From positions 7,516,085-7,580,084 of the forward strand of contig JBBCBC010000033.1 of the NCBI GenBank assembly GCA_037126765.1: a DNA stretch of 64,000 nt, in the 5' to 3' direction. The notes below the pieces were generated by a model. That model had not been told where the DNA came from, searched no databases, and was given only the letters and a program-made list of their open reading frames with translations. Source of the stretch: Stenogyne calaminthoides (taxonomy: Eukaryota; Streptophyta; Magnoliopsida; Lamiales; Lamiaceae). The position numbers were made by a program, and so were the translations under genes. This document shows, piece after piece, positions 1-11,309 of the stretch (positions are counted from its first letter, which is position 1; every line of letters starts with the position of its first letter).

Positions 1-1010
1 CATGCAAAAGTGTTGTTGTGACTTCACCCAAAATCTTTTAGGAATATCGACCCATTTATCATTGTCCTTGCAAACTTCTTTTCGAGTCATGTTCCTTCTT
101 TCAAAGAACACCATTTTGTTGAGGGTCCTTTGCGGTGATGTTTCATGTGAAATTCCATTCTCTGCACAATGTCGGATATGATATGATTTATAAATTCGGT
201 TCCTTTGTCGGATCGATTTTGACCACACTCAGATTTTTCTCAATCTTGAGCCTTTTCGATGGTCTGGCCTTTTTATCGAGTCTCTTTCTTACTGAGTAAG
301 AATATGACCCAAGTGTATCTTGAGTAGTCATCAACTACTACCAATGTGTACTTCCTGCCATTCGTGCTTACAGGTGTTATAGGACCAAAAAGATCCATAT
401 GCAGTAACTGAAGTATTCTTTCAGTAGAGACCTCAATTTTGCTTTTAAATGATGCTCTTATCTGTTTTCCTTTCTGGCATGCATCACAAATATGTTCCTT
501 ACTGAACACTTCATTAGGCAACCCTCTTACAAGAGCTAATCTTGCAAGCTTGTTCAGGGTTTTAAAATTCAGGTGATTCATTCTTTTATGCCATAACCAA
601 CTGGTATCTGTGGAACTTTTAGCAATTAAACATGTATCTTTAGGAGTTGAACTCCAATCAGCAAGATACACATTCCCTTTTCTTGTACCAGTCAGTAATA
701 CTTTCTGTGATGTATCATCTTTCACAAAACATAAGTTCTTAGAGAACTCAACATTAAAACCCTTATCACAGAATTGGCTAATTGAAAGCAAGTTATGCTT
801 CAATCCAGATACATATGAAACACCATGGATATGAACTGAGTCGATTTCCAAAGTTCCATATCCTTCAGTCTATCCCTTGGAGTTATCTCCAAAAGTGATC
901 TGTGGGCCTCTTTGTTCAACATAATCACTGAGTATCTTCTTGTATCCTGTCATATGTCTTGAATATTCACTGTCAAGCTACCATATATCAGGAGCATTTT
1001 CATCTCTGCT
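1..1010 (-). pseudogene. copia pol: protease and integrase, broken
   Basis: An open stretch at 851-273 holds the GAG-pre-integrase region (motif LWHKRMNHLN, then CDACQKGK, giving the HHCC zinc site) followed by the start of the integrase core (HMDLFGP and VVDDYSRYTW, the first two acidic residues). Just upstream, at 974-966, the protease active-site triad reads D-S-E instead of the usual D-S/T-G, and a stop codon precedes it, so protease is dead. After position 273 the frame breaks. The region near the third integrase acid (around 1-150) can still be followed in pieces. The product would have processed gag-pol and inserted cDNA. RT is not in the window. Confidence 0.8.
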
Positions 1011-1211
1011 CACCAGTGCCATGTGATCTTTAGTCAGTTCAGTGCCCTTGTTTTCCTCCTGAAAAACAGATCAATTCTTAGGTACCCAATTTGTGTAGGG
1101 TCCTACAAGGTTAGATGTACCTTCGGAATCCAAATCGCACGACAACTCTAATCACTTTAGAGTGGTTAATTTGTCTTCCATAAACATCAACATATACATC
1201 CACTACTCACG

Positions 1212-3482
1212 GGTGCCTTAGCGGTTTTTACGTATATGTGTGCTAGCTTTATCATGAACATGTGCCTTTGAATTCTTCTTTGGTTCAGGCCTTCTGTTCA
1301 GATGCTTAGGCTTTTGTGCTGCCGGTCTAAATCTTTGTTGACTCAGGTTCAGATAACCTTTACCCTTAGGCAAGTGGGGTTCATGTTTATGCATCTTTGA
1401 AATCTGGGTCTTCAAAGATCTTTGAGGACTTGGTCTCTTGAGTTGAGAATGTCTCTGTGAGTGTTTCTCATCCGAGGATTCTCTCGATGGTTCGATGTGG
1501 AGCCTTTCGGGGTTTGCATTCTTAGCCCGAGGCTTTGAAGTACTTACTTCGAAACTTTCCAATCGATTCGGGTTTTCTAGCCTTCACTTGAGGTTTGGGC
1601 TTTCTAACCCGATCATTTCGTTTTTCTTTGTGACCATAGGTCCTTTTCCCTTGTCTACAACCTTGGGCATTACTTCAGTTTGAAGTGTATGTGCCACTGG
1701 TTTTACAAAGATAGTCTTCTTGCTACTTGATGCAAAGCATTTCGATGACCTTGTGAGGTCCCCTGGAATAAATCCCAATCCAGTTTTTATAGTCACAGAT
1801 CTCTGGTAACTACGAATTTCATCTATTACATTAGATGCATTATTCAATAGAGTTAACTTCTTTACATGCACTATCCTCATGATTCTGTAGAGTTTTATGC
1901 TTCTCGAGAGAGGTCATTGAACTCGATTACGATTAGTGAATTTCTTGATGGATTTCTCTAGCTTTTCGATTAGGGACATTATCAACTTCTCTTTCTCGAG
2001 AGTTGTACTTTCGAGAACATCCGGTTCATCGGTAGCTCCCATTAATTGAGAAGTGATTTCAATATTGCTAGAAGTCTTTCCATTTTAGATTTTTGACTTT
2101 TTCGGTTCTTATTACGCTCTTGAGTTCTATTTAGCGATCCTTGCAAAACAAAGACATAGTCCTTCATGATTCTCAAAAGAATCCATCAGTCAAAATGAGT
2201 GTTTTTCGGTGGAACTTGAAAACTCTTGTGCTAGTGTAGGAGCAACAACGAGAGAAAGAAGAGTTTACCTCCTCAATGGCCATCGACAGATGTCATCACT
2301 TTCCTTTGTCGAGAATATCTCATCTGAAGAGCTAGATCCTCCTCGAGTGTTCTTCTTCTCGCAACCATGGCCTTTTTGCTTGAGAACTTCTGGTCTCTTT
2401 TAGCTTGCCTTTCTCTTCTCTCCTTAGCACTCAAATCTGGACAATCATACTGGAAGTGACCTTTCTTCTGGCAATTATAGCATCTGTTTGTATCATCATC
2501 CTAATCATTTTCTTCCTTGGACTTGGAGTCCTTCTTTCTGGATGAAGATCCTTCAGCCTTCAGGTCCTTCTTCTTCTCAGTTGATATGTCCTCAGGTTTC
2601 TTCTGGTACCTGTGGTTCCTGTAATAGCTTTTGTATTTTCCAAATCTACTATTAAGTCTATCAAACCTCCTTGCCATCGGTGCTTAGCTTTTCCTCAAGC
2701 TCATCATCGATGTTTGGCATCAGGAGTTCTCGACTCTCTAGTTTTACAGGTTTTATCTTTGGCTTTTAATGCCACATTTTTACTCGATGAAGAATCATCT
2801 TTGTTGTCAGCCTTTTTGGATTTCTTATCAATTACAAATTCATAGGCCTTCAGCTCAGAGAAGACTTGTTGGTAAGGCATTGAATTAATATTCTTGGTGT
2901 TTTCAATCACCACTGCATGAATATCCCATTTCTTAGAAAGACCTCTAAGAATTTTCAATGCAACTTCTCTCTGTGGATATTTCTTTCCAAGTGCATTTAG
3001 ATCATTCATGATGCTAGTGAATCTGACTTCCAATTTGTCTATTGATTCACCATCATCCATTTCAAAACCGTCAAACTTTCCAATTGCCCTTTGAAAGTTT
3101 GTTTTCTTTTATATGATTTGTGCCTTGGCACATAACAAAATTAGTGTATCCCAAATCTCTTTAGCAAGATAAAGAAGAGATCATTCCCATCACACCATCA
3201 TCAATTGTCTTTGCATGCAATTGTGTCTTTTTGCAATATAGTCTAGATTGACTAACTTTCTCTCCTCAGAGTCGGGTTGGTCATCGGACTTAGGAAATTT
3301 CTGCTCTAGGATCAATTCTCTCATCTTCGTTTCCTCTGGGATTCACTGAAGAAATTGGAATGGTCCTTGAGAGACCACTCTCCACATACGCTCATGTTTG
3401 GAAATGAGATGAGCCTGCATTCTCGATCTCCAAAGATCATAGTTCTCTCATCGAGAACATGGAAAGTTTTTTAGAAGACATT
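1212..3482 (-). pseudogene. copia gag, broken
   Basis: The start codon is at 3482-3480, beginning MSSKKL, about 120 bases after the primer binding site. The piece 3060-2704 (118 aa) is the central gag (UBN2-like) part, with a heptad-rich helix and a Ser/Lys-rich tail. A CCHC zinc knuckle (C-x2-C-x4-H-x4-C) lies at 2482-2441. The piece 1562-1218 (114 aa) is the basic gag/pol linker; it matches 17003-17308 of the related element at 13574-21685. At least four frame breaks separate the pieces. Gag would form the cytoplasmic virus-like particle. Confidence 0.72.
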
Positions 3483-3600
3483 TTATCGATCTTTTGAAAA
3501 AAAAAAAATTTCAAAGACAAATAAGATCGGTTAAGATAGACCACAAGTATTTTTGAAAATAAAACATTGGTCAACACAACAGTGGTCAAGTTGAACCACC

Positions 3601-3611
3601 GCTCGATACCA
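3601..3611 (-). other. primer binding site, copia element
   Basis: The minus strand reads TGGTATCGAGC two bases after the LTR end. This is close to the initiator-tRNA-Met complement usual for plant copia (TGGTATCAGAGC) but one base shorter. The same variant occurs at 15543-15553, so it is a family trait, not a local mutation. Confidence 0.75.
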
Positions 3612-3613
3612 CT

Positions 3614-5593
3614 TGTTGGTCCGGTGCAAAACGAGTCTTACACGTGTATGGGGGAATACACGTGTTGATATTTTTAAAACTTTTTTTCTTCGAGGTCACT
3701 TGGGTAGGATAATCCTCGAAGATTTGGTTACGAGAAGCTGGATCGCTCCGAGTCAAAGTTCATCGAGACAAGTGATCCGGAAATGCTGCCAGATACCTCG
3801 AGATAATCCCAACCGAATCTCGAGTGTCGAGATCCCGAGTTGCTTGGATCAAATAACTAACTTCTTGAATCCTCAAATGAGAGTTCGGGTTTGGTAACTA
3901 TCTGTTCTCTAATTAGCTACCGTCGCGGCGGAATGGTTGGCCCTTGGTTTATACTCTTTTTTAAGCTAAAAAAACCTTCCCTTTATGAAATAGTGATTAA
4001 GCCGTGATTCACTTATGCAACTTCAAAGTGGATTGATTCCAACCGAATATCGGTGAAAAGTATGCTTTCAAAATCAGGTCAATGCTGTGATTAAGCCACA
4101 GATAAGGAAAGCAATAAAGAACACAACAATTATAGTGGTTCATAGACTCAAGCTCCTACATCCACTCTCTCTGATCCTCAGAGAAATTCACTATCAACTA
4201 CTGAGCTTTCTGACTACCTCGCGTAGTTTACTTACTCAACTCGGCCCTGAGTTTTCTGACTACTCCATGTAGTTTACTTACTCAACCCGACCTTGAGTTT
4301 TCTGACTACCTCCGTAGTTTACTTACTCAAACACAAACAAGCTTTCAGACTACCCCTGTAGCTTACTAACTTCTCCTCTAGAGTTTTCTGACTACTCCGC
4401 GTAGTTTACTAACTCTTTACAACTCTTCTCACCAACAAACACACTCAAACTACCTTCTCAAGGGTTTGGGGTTTCTCGGTTGGTTTCCAACTAGGATGAG
4501 ATATCCTTTACAATGAAGCACAATGCAAAGGGTTAGGATATCTCGACTAAGCTTTGGATAATTCTTATCAAGCTAGGCTTAGTATAGTGAGCTCTCTTCA
4601 ATGTAGAAGAACTTGGGAAGTTCTATGTTTTTCGAGTGCTTTAACTTTTGCAAGAATAAGTTTGAGCTCTTGAGTTGCGTATAAATTTCCCGTAACCTTA
4701 CAATGTGGAGGGTCACCAGTATTTATAGGCATACACCAAGGTCACTCTTGAAAACTATCCGTTGGAGAGACAAAACCGTGAGTTCCCTCTTATGGTGTGT
4801 GAGAAACGGCTATATTTAGGGTTTGAAACTCCCTAACACGTTTTAGGCAATAGTCTTTCATGTAGCCGGTCTTCACTTTTTGCAGTCTGGAACTTTTGTA
4901 CATCTGGCATCCTTTTCGTGACACATCCTTTATCGATTGTCGATTGTGTGTCTGATGTTGTCTTCCTCTTTTTGACTTTTGTCTCCAGTTAAAGGTAGAC
5001 ACCTTCAAGCGGCTCTTTTTGGTTACAAACTCGAGTTTGATATAACCTTAACAACACTTCTGACTTAGTTCCTTTTGTCTGCATTTGAATGTCTTGGCAA
5101 TATCTAACTTTCTAAGGAATCGTGATCTTATCAGTATTGCATCCTTCAGATAGATATATTCAGTGCCTCGGAACATTCAGGTTCATACTGAGCATTCAGT
5201 ACCTTACTGAGTCTTCAGTAATTACTGTGCCTTCAGTATTCATTTGATTCTACAATCTTCAGTCTTCATTCTTGCGTCTTGAGTCTTACGAGTCTTGTGG
5301 TCTTTCGAGTCTTCCGAGTCTTGAGTCTTGGTCTTCGAGTCTTGAGTCTTCGAGTGTCTTGAATGATACTGTTTGAATCTTCGTCTTTGAGTCTTCAATT
5401 CCTCAGTATCCTTTTGAGTCTTCAGAACCTATCCTGAACTATATCTGCTGACTATACATTCTGCAGATAACATCCTGAATATTCTAAAACTGAATCCTGA
5501 CTCAACTATCAAGATCATTCTGAACATGTCATACTCAGGGGTTTTGGGATCAAATCAAAATCATATATCTTTTATTAAATTCATCTCCCAACA
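3614..5593 (-). repeat. 5' LTR of the minus-strand copia element (1,980 bp)
   Basis: It begins TGTTGGGAG (minus strand, at 5593) and ends ACCAACA at 3614, so it has TG...CA ends. It is homologous over its whole length to the + strand LTR at 13574-15540. It holds a TATA box (TATAAATA, around 4718-4725 on the minus strand), a run of about five ~48 bp repeats with the core GTAAACTAC...GTAGTC (about 4190-4410), and a GAGTCTT-type minisatellite (about 5270-5360). Confidence 0.88.
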
Positions 5594-5611
5594 GGATCCA
5601 AGTGCCCTTAA
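5594..5611 (+). pseudogene. remnant of a snakin/GASA gene (last five codons)
   Basis: The 18 bases directly after the LTR encode the C-terminal Gly-Ser-Lys-Cys-Pro-stop of the snakin/GASA genes further on. The following 3' UTR (AATAAA at 5620-5625) aligns with that of the gene ending at 8693. The stop-to-stop distance to that gene is 3,082 bases, which is the unit length of the array. The copia element at 1-5593 has removed the rest, or pushed it out of the window. Confidence 0.85.
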
Positions 5612-6914
5612 GTCCTAGAAATAAAGTTCAACAAAATTAAATGCCTACACTAAATGTAATAGATGTTATCATAAAATAAAAATATACTAGATATTTTCTT
5701 TGTATGCATATATATGTTATATGAAGAAGAATACATATCATCTAAAACTTCACATTTCCTTTTAAAATAACTATTATACATATATTTTCTACAAAAAGTA
5801 ATGAACCCATCAATTTGATCAGATTTTTCAAACTAACACCTCCAAGGTTGAATAAACAATACGTAATAAAATGGTCTTATGTAATACCGAGCTCTTGGTA
5901 AAATATGTTTGTGAAGCCAAACATAATACTAAGGGTGTATTGGCCATCAATAACCCCATAATACTTTAAAGTAAGGGAGGACTAAATGGATTTGGTGAAC
6001 GGGATTTCCTGTTACACATAATCAACATCTTTTGTTACATTATCTATATGAATGATGCATAAAATGCACATAAAAGAGAAGCAATGAGATGATAAACGTT
6101 ATTAATTCTGCTACATACGTGTCATTCATCTAAGTTATGTAAAAAAAGATTTGACACCATTTTGTACTTTATATATAACATATGAAACATTGTTAACATT
6201 TTTGGTCAAACACAATTTTCACTTATTGAAAAATAATTGGGGTTATGAAATTAAAAAAAAAACTTTTATGGTATTGAATGGTAATATTCATACAAAGAAA
6301 GTAATCCACCATACATCATATTGCATCTATCGTGACTCAAACAAATAGGGCACATATTCAAAGTTCCTATTTAAAAATATACTTAGGGTATCCTATTATG
6401 TCTCTTAATAGGATCATAGGATTCTTAATGTAGAATTAAATAGACCAACGCAAGAGTCATACTTTGTGTAACTTATTAATCCTCTAATATTTTTTCAGTG
6501 TTTGTAAATATATTAGCGATTCATTTACGGGTGGATAATATTCTAGCAATTTGATTTATGTATTAGATATATATAGTATGAATAAGCTTGCATGATCTCT
6601 TTAATTAAAAGTAATATATGGTTATGCATTACATTGTGTAATTACACTTTTGCAAAATAAATGTAAAATACACGAGAGAGTGAAAGAACACTATCAAAAT
6701 TATATCTGCCAAACTTGTCCAAGAAAATGTTGGCAGAACATTTTTTAACTTGCCATATCCTTAACAGATCTCGCACTCACCTGCTCAACTTATTTAAATA
6801 TGTAATTAAGGTTGCCTGTTGTTTTGGCAAAATGCATTTAATGGTTCCTAATTTATTCACATTTATATAAGAGTTTTTAAAATTTTTAATACACTTTATT
6901 TTTTTTCCTCTTAG
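5612..6914. repeat. array unit 1, gene-downstream spacer
   Basis: This AT-rich spacer between the truncated gene copy and the next promoter is repeated at 8694-9996, in part at 11775-12960 and 26260-26904, and at 43048-44347 and 46118-47414. It contains the 3' UTR and then no gene that I can support. Short open frames in it are broken by indels in the other copies. Confidence 0.7.
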
Positions 6915-8110
6915 AGAGGTGTGAAATCAATGTATATGTATTACAAAATATTATATTAATTCATTAATAAGTGATGGGAACAATAAGTGGACAATTTAAT
7001 ATGAGAGGAGTTGTCATAACTCGTGCGCATCAGTGATGTGGCACAAATTAATTTGTATTGCAATATATAATTAATGAGAGGTGGGGTCCACGAACAATTT
7101 AATAAAGGTGGGTATTGTCGTGACTCGGTGGCTTAGGAGATCTGGAATAAATTCAATTGTATTGTAATATATATTAAATTAATTCATTAACGAGGGGCGA
7201 GACCCAGCAATCGAAAATTTAATATGGGTAGATATGCCCTTAGTCATTGGCGTAGGAGGTATAAAATCATTTTATATGTATTAAAATATATTACATTAAT
7301 TCATTAATGAGTTGTGGGGCCCAACAAGTGGTTAATTTAAAATAGGTGGAGTGACCCTCACTCGTTCGTTTAGGAGGTGTGGAATCAATTAATTTTCATT
7401 ACAATATTTATATTATTTTATTAATGAGTGGTGGGACCCAACAAGTAGACAATTTAATATGAGTGGTGTGTCTTCACTCGTGGGTTTAGAAGGTGTGGAA
7501 TCAATTTATATATATAACAATATATTATGATTGTTCATTAATGGAGGTGGGGCCTAACAAGTGGACAATTTATAGTAGGTCTTCTGTGAATTTGTTCACC
7601 ATGAAATTAATTCCATATATATATCCACACGTGACCCTTTAGTTATCACGACTAATGCTACTTTTTAATATACCCTTCAATTATCACTATAATCTAATCT
7701 AATACCCTAATGTCATTTAAGTCATACCCTTCAATATCACGAGAAATAGTTTTTCTCTAGTAATATGTCACACCCTTATGTTATCACGACATACACCCAT
7801 TAATAAATATAAGTTATACTCTTAATCAATCTCACGGTTATCCTTGTGTTAAACTTGTTCATTGTATACTTTGCCGACAAGTTAATGTGGTCAGAGTGGT
7901 GTGGATTCAATTCATTTGTATTACCATATACTATATTAATTCATTAATAAGAGGCGGGACCCAAGAAATTGATAATTTAATATGGGTAGCGTTGCTCCCA
8001 CACGTGAGCTTAAGAGATGTGAAATCAATTCATTTGTATTATGTATATTTTATTAATTCATTAATAAGAGGTGGGACAAAATAAATGTAAAATTTTATAT
8101 GGGTTGAGTT
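6915..8110 (+). promoter_or_regulatory. modular promoter of the 8412 gene: ~115 bp repeats
   Basis: Six degenerate direct repeats of about 100-123 bp run from 6915 to 7580 and two more from 7897 to 8110. Each has the order GTGTGGAATCAAT, an AT-rich core with ATTAATTCATTAATGAG, GGTGGGRCCCAACAAGTGG, AATTTAATATGGGT and ACTCGTGGGCTTAGGAG. Between the two groups is a ~300 bp non-repeated part rich in short TATCAC tracts. CACGTG G-boxes lie at 7628-7633 and 8001-8006. The block recurs upstream of the other gene copies. That it drives transcription is inferred from position. Confidence 0.6.
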
Positions 8111-8227
8111 GCATTTTCGATTTGAATCTAAACATTTCATTAAGATACTGTTAAAAAAATCATCTTATCTAAAAATTCAAATATGTAAAGAGGTGTTGAA
8201 TCAATTCTTAGTTCTCTTAATGAACTC

Positions 8228-8236
8228 TATAAATTA
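8228..8236 (+). promoter_or_regulatory. TATA box of the 8412 gene
   Basis: TATAAATTA, followed about 30 bases on by a pyrimidine-rich CTCTTCATCATTTCACC stretch typical of a plant transcription start. The leader to the start codon would be about 150 bases. Confidence 0.6.
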
Positions 8237-8301
8237 AACAACCCTCAACTTTGCTCTTCATCATTTCACCCTCATAAAATCTCTCTCCCCCTCAAGTTTC
8301 A

Positions 8302-8415
8302 ATGAAGTTTTTCGTACTTCGTTTCTTAATAAAACAATATTCAGGTACTTATTCGTATTTTATTAATTCTTCGTTTCATATTAATTGGTTTCTTCTTCTC
8401 ATTAGGGGTTTATGA
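8302..8415 (+). other. upstream ORF overlapping the 8412 start
   Basis: An ATG in the presumed leader opens a 37-codon frame beginning MKFFVLRFLI. Its TGA stop (8413-8415) overlaps the ATG of the main frame. In the copy at 11383 the same ATG gives only ten codons, and in the copies at 42766, 45836 and 63286 the ATG is mutated. It may hold back translation of the 8412 gene, or be the remains of an older signal-peptide start. Expression is not shown. Confidence 0.4.
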
Positions 8416-8693
8416 TGGCAAAGACCACTCTTGCTATGACCACCATTCTTCTCATTATCTCCACCTTTCTAGCAACGACCACTGCGGTGCAGAATGATGT
8501 CAAGTCAAGCTTTTGCGACTCAAAATGTGCCTTTAGGTACTCGAAAGCAAAGGAGCATGAACCATGCCTCAAATACTGCGGAATATGCTGCGAGAAATGT
8601 AATTGTGTTCCATCAGGAACTTACGGAAACAGAGACGAGTGTCCTTGTTACAGGGATCTGAAGAACTCCAAGGGTGGATCCAAGTGCCCTTAA
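8412..8693 (+). CDS. snakin/GASA-family peptide, one cysteine lost
   Basis: The precursor has 93 aa. Residues 1-25 are a signal peptide (hydrophobic 10-21, likely cut after TTTA), so the product should be secreted to the apoplast. The rest is a GASA domain of the snakin-1 type, with motifs CLKYCGICC and CVPSGTYGN and the end CPCYRDLKNSKGGSKCP. The family has 12 cysteines in six disulphides. Here they are at 35, 39, 52, 56, 59, 60, 63, 65, 77, 79 and 92, but residue 43 is Tyr (TAC, 8538-8540) where the other copies have Cys. One disulphide partner is therefore unpaired and activity is doubtful. The frame opens ATGATG; the second ATG (8415) has the better context (A at -3, G at +4). AATAAA lies at 8702-8707. 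Family members are antimicrobial or gibberellin-regulated growth peptides; which applies here is unknown. Confidence 0.88.
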   Translation: MMAKTTLAMTTILLIISTFLATTTAVQNDVKSSFCDSKCAFRYSKAKEHEPCLKYCGICCEKCNCVPSGTYGNRDECPCYRDLKNSKGGSKCP

Positions 8694-9996
8694 GTCCTAG
8701 AAATAAAGTTCAACAAAATTAAATGCCAACACTAAATGTAATAGATGTTATCATAAAATAAAAATATACTAGATATTTTCTTTGTATGCATCTATATGTT
8801 ATATGAAGAAGAATACATATCATGTAAAACTTCACATTTCCTTTTAAAATGACTATTATACATATATTTTCTACAAAAAGCAATGGACCCATCAATGTGA
8901 TCAGATTTTTCAAACTAACACCTCCAAGGTTGAATAAACAATACGTAATAAAATGGTCTTATGTAATACCGAGCTCTTGGTAAAATATGTTTGTGAAGCC
9001 AAAGATTATACTAAGGGTGTATTGGCCATCAATAAGCCCATAATACTTTAAAGTAAGGGAGGCCTAAATTTATTTGGTGAACGGGATTTCCTGTTACACA
9101 TAATCAACATCTTTTGTTACATTATCTATATGAATGATGCATAAAATGCACTTAAAAGAGAAGCAATGAGATGATAAACGTTATTAATTCTGCTACATAC
9201 GTGTCATTCATCTAAGTTATGTAAAAAAAGATTTGACACCATTTTGTACTTTATATATAACATATGAAACATTGTTGACATTTTTGGTCAAACACAATTT
9301 TCACTTATTGAAAAATAATTGGGGTTATGAAATTAAAAAAAAACTTTTAAGGTATTGAATGGTAATATTCATACAAAGAAAGTAATCCACCATACATCAT
9401 ATTGCATCGATCGTGACTCAAACAAATAGAGCACATATTCAAAGTTCTTATTTAAAAAATATACTTAGGGTATCCTATTATGTCTCTTAATAGGATCATA
9501 GGGTTCTTAATGTAGAATTAAATAGACCTACACAAGGGTCATACTTTGTGAAACTTATTAATCCTCTAATATTTTTTCAGTGTTTGTAATATATTAGCGA
9601 TTCGTTTACGGGTGGATAATATTCTAGCAATTTTATTTATATATTAGATATATATAGTATGAATAAGCTTGCATGATCTCTTTAATTAAAAGTAATATAT
9701 GGTTATGCATTACATTGTGTAATTACACTTTTGCAAAATAAATGTAAAATACACGAGAGAGTTAAAGAACACTATCAAAATTATATCTGCCAAACTTGTC
9801 CAAGAAAATGTTGGCAGAACATTTTTTAACTTGTCATATCCTTAACAAATCTCGCACTCACCTGCTCAACTTATTTAAATATGTAATTAAGGTTGCCTGT
9901 TGTTTTGGCAAAATGCATTTAATGGTTCCTAATTTATTCACATTTATATAAGAGTTTTTAAAATTTTTAATACACTTTATTTTTTTTCCTCTTAGA
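8694..9996. repeat. array unit 2, gene-downstream spacer
   Basis: The 3' UTR and AT-rich spacer are near-identical to 5612-6914. I see no gene in it. The run of A near 9330 differs in length from the other copies and breaks the short open frame seen there. Confidence 0.7.
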
Positions 9997-11190
9997 CAGG
10001 TGTGAAATCAATGTATATGTATTACAATATATTATATTAATTCATTAATAAGTGATGGGAACAATAAGTGGACAATTTAATATGAGAGGAGTTGCCATAA
10101 CTCGTGGGCATCGGAGATGTGGCACAAATTAATTTGTATTGCAATATATAATTAATGAGAGGTGGGGTCCACGAATAATTTAATAAAGGTGGGTATTGCC
10201 GTGACTCGTGGGCTTAGGAGATCTGGAATAAATTCAATTGTATTATAATATATATTAAATTAATTCATTAATGAGGGGCGAGACCCAGCAATCGAAAATT
10301 TAATATGGGTAGAGATGCCCTTAGTCATTGGCGTAGGAGGTATAAAATCATTTTATATGTATTAAAATATATTACATTAATTCATTAATGAGTTGTGGGG
10401 CCCAACAAGTGGTTAATTTAAAATAGGTGGAGTGACCCTCACTCGTTCGTTTAGGAGGTGTGGAATCAATTAATTTTCATTACAATATTTATATTATTTT
10501 ATTAATGAGTGGTGGTACCCAACAAGTAGACAATTTAATATGAGTGGTGTGTCTTCACTCGTGGGTTTAGAAGGTGTGGAATCAATTTATATATATAACA
10601 ATATATTATGATTGTTCATTAATGGGAGGTGGGGCCCAACAAGTGGACAATTTATAGTAGGTCTTCTGTGAATTTGTTCACCATGAAATTAATTCCATAT
10701 ATATATCCACACGTGACCCTTTAGTTATCACGACTAATGCTACTTTTTAATATACCCTTCAATTATCACTATAATCTAATATAATACCCTAATGTCATTT
10801 AAGTCATACCCTTCAATATCACGAGAAATAGTTTTTCTCTAGTAATAAGTCACACCCTTATGTTATCAAGACATACACCCATTAATAAATATAAGTTATA
10901 CTCTTAATCAATTTCACGGTTATCCTTGTGTTAAACTTGTTCATTGTATACTTTGCCGACAAGTTAATGTGGTCAGAGTGGTGTGGATTCAATTCATTTG
11001 TATTACCATATACTATATTAATTCATTAATAAGAGGCGGGACCCAAGAAATTGATAATTTAATATGGGTAGCGTTGCTCCCACGTGTGAGCTTAAGAGAT
11101 GTGGAATCAATTCATTTGTATTATGTATCTTTTATTAATTCATTAATAAGAGGTGGGACAAAATAAATGTAAAATTTTATGTGGGTTGTG
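9997..11190 (+). promoter_or_regulatory. modular promoter of the 11493 gene
   Basis: Six ~115 bp modules (9997-10660), a non-repeated middle, then two modules (10979-11190), in the same order as 6915-8110. A CACGTG G-box lies at 11081-11086 and another in the CCACACGTGACC stretch near 10710. The two promoters differ by scattered substitutions and 1-2 bp indels only. Confidence 0.6.
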
Positions 11191-11309
11191 TTGCATTTTC
11201 GATTTGAATCTAAACATTTCATTACGATACTGTTAAAAAAATCATCTTATCTAAAAATTCAAATATGTAAAGAGGTGTTGAATCAATTCTTAGTTCTCTT
11301 AATGAACTC

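Larger units (their letters stand above)
1..5593 (-). mobile_element. Ty1/copia retrotransposon, 5' part, minus strand (leaves window)
   Basis: Reading on the minus strand the order is LTR (5593-3614), primer binding site (3611-3601), gag (about 3482-1212), and protease and integrase (about 1000-1). The order PR-INT immediately after gag is that of Ty1/copia. The LTR is nearly 2 kb, and the gag start matches that of the element at 13574-21685, so both belong to one family that looks Sirevirus-like. RT, RNase H and the other LTR lie beyond the left edge. The right end cuts into the last codons of a snakin/GASA gene copy. The coding part is full of stops and frameshifts, so this is a dead copy. 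Confidence 0.85.

Noticed and set aside
6151..6348. Repeated ~65 aa open frame in the spacers (also 12081, 12497, 26774)
   Set aside because: In other units the frame is broken by changes in an A-run (near 9330) and by other indels, and substitutions show no codon pattern. It is unit repetition, not a gene.
8345..8405. Possible leader intron (GTACTT...CATTAG) of the snakin genes
   Set aside because: 61 bases is short for a plant intron, and the donor context is not conserved in the copy at 63286. Kept only as a possible relic under the upstream-ORF finding.
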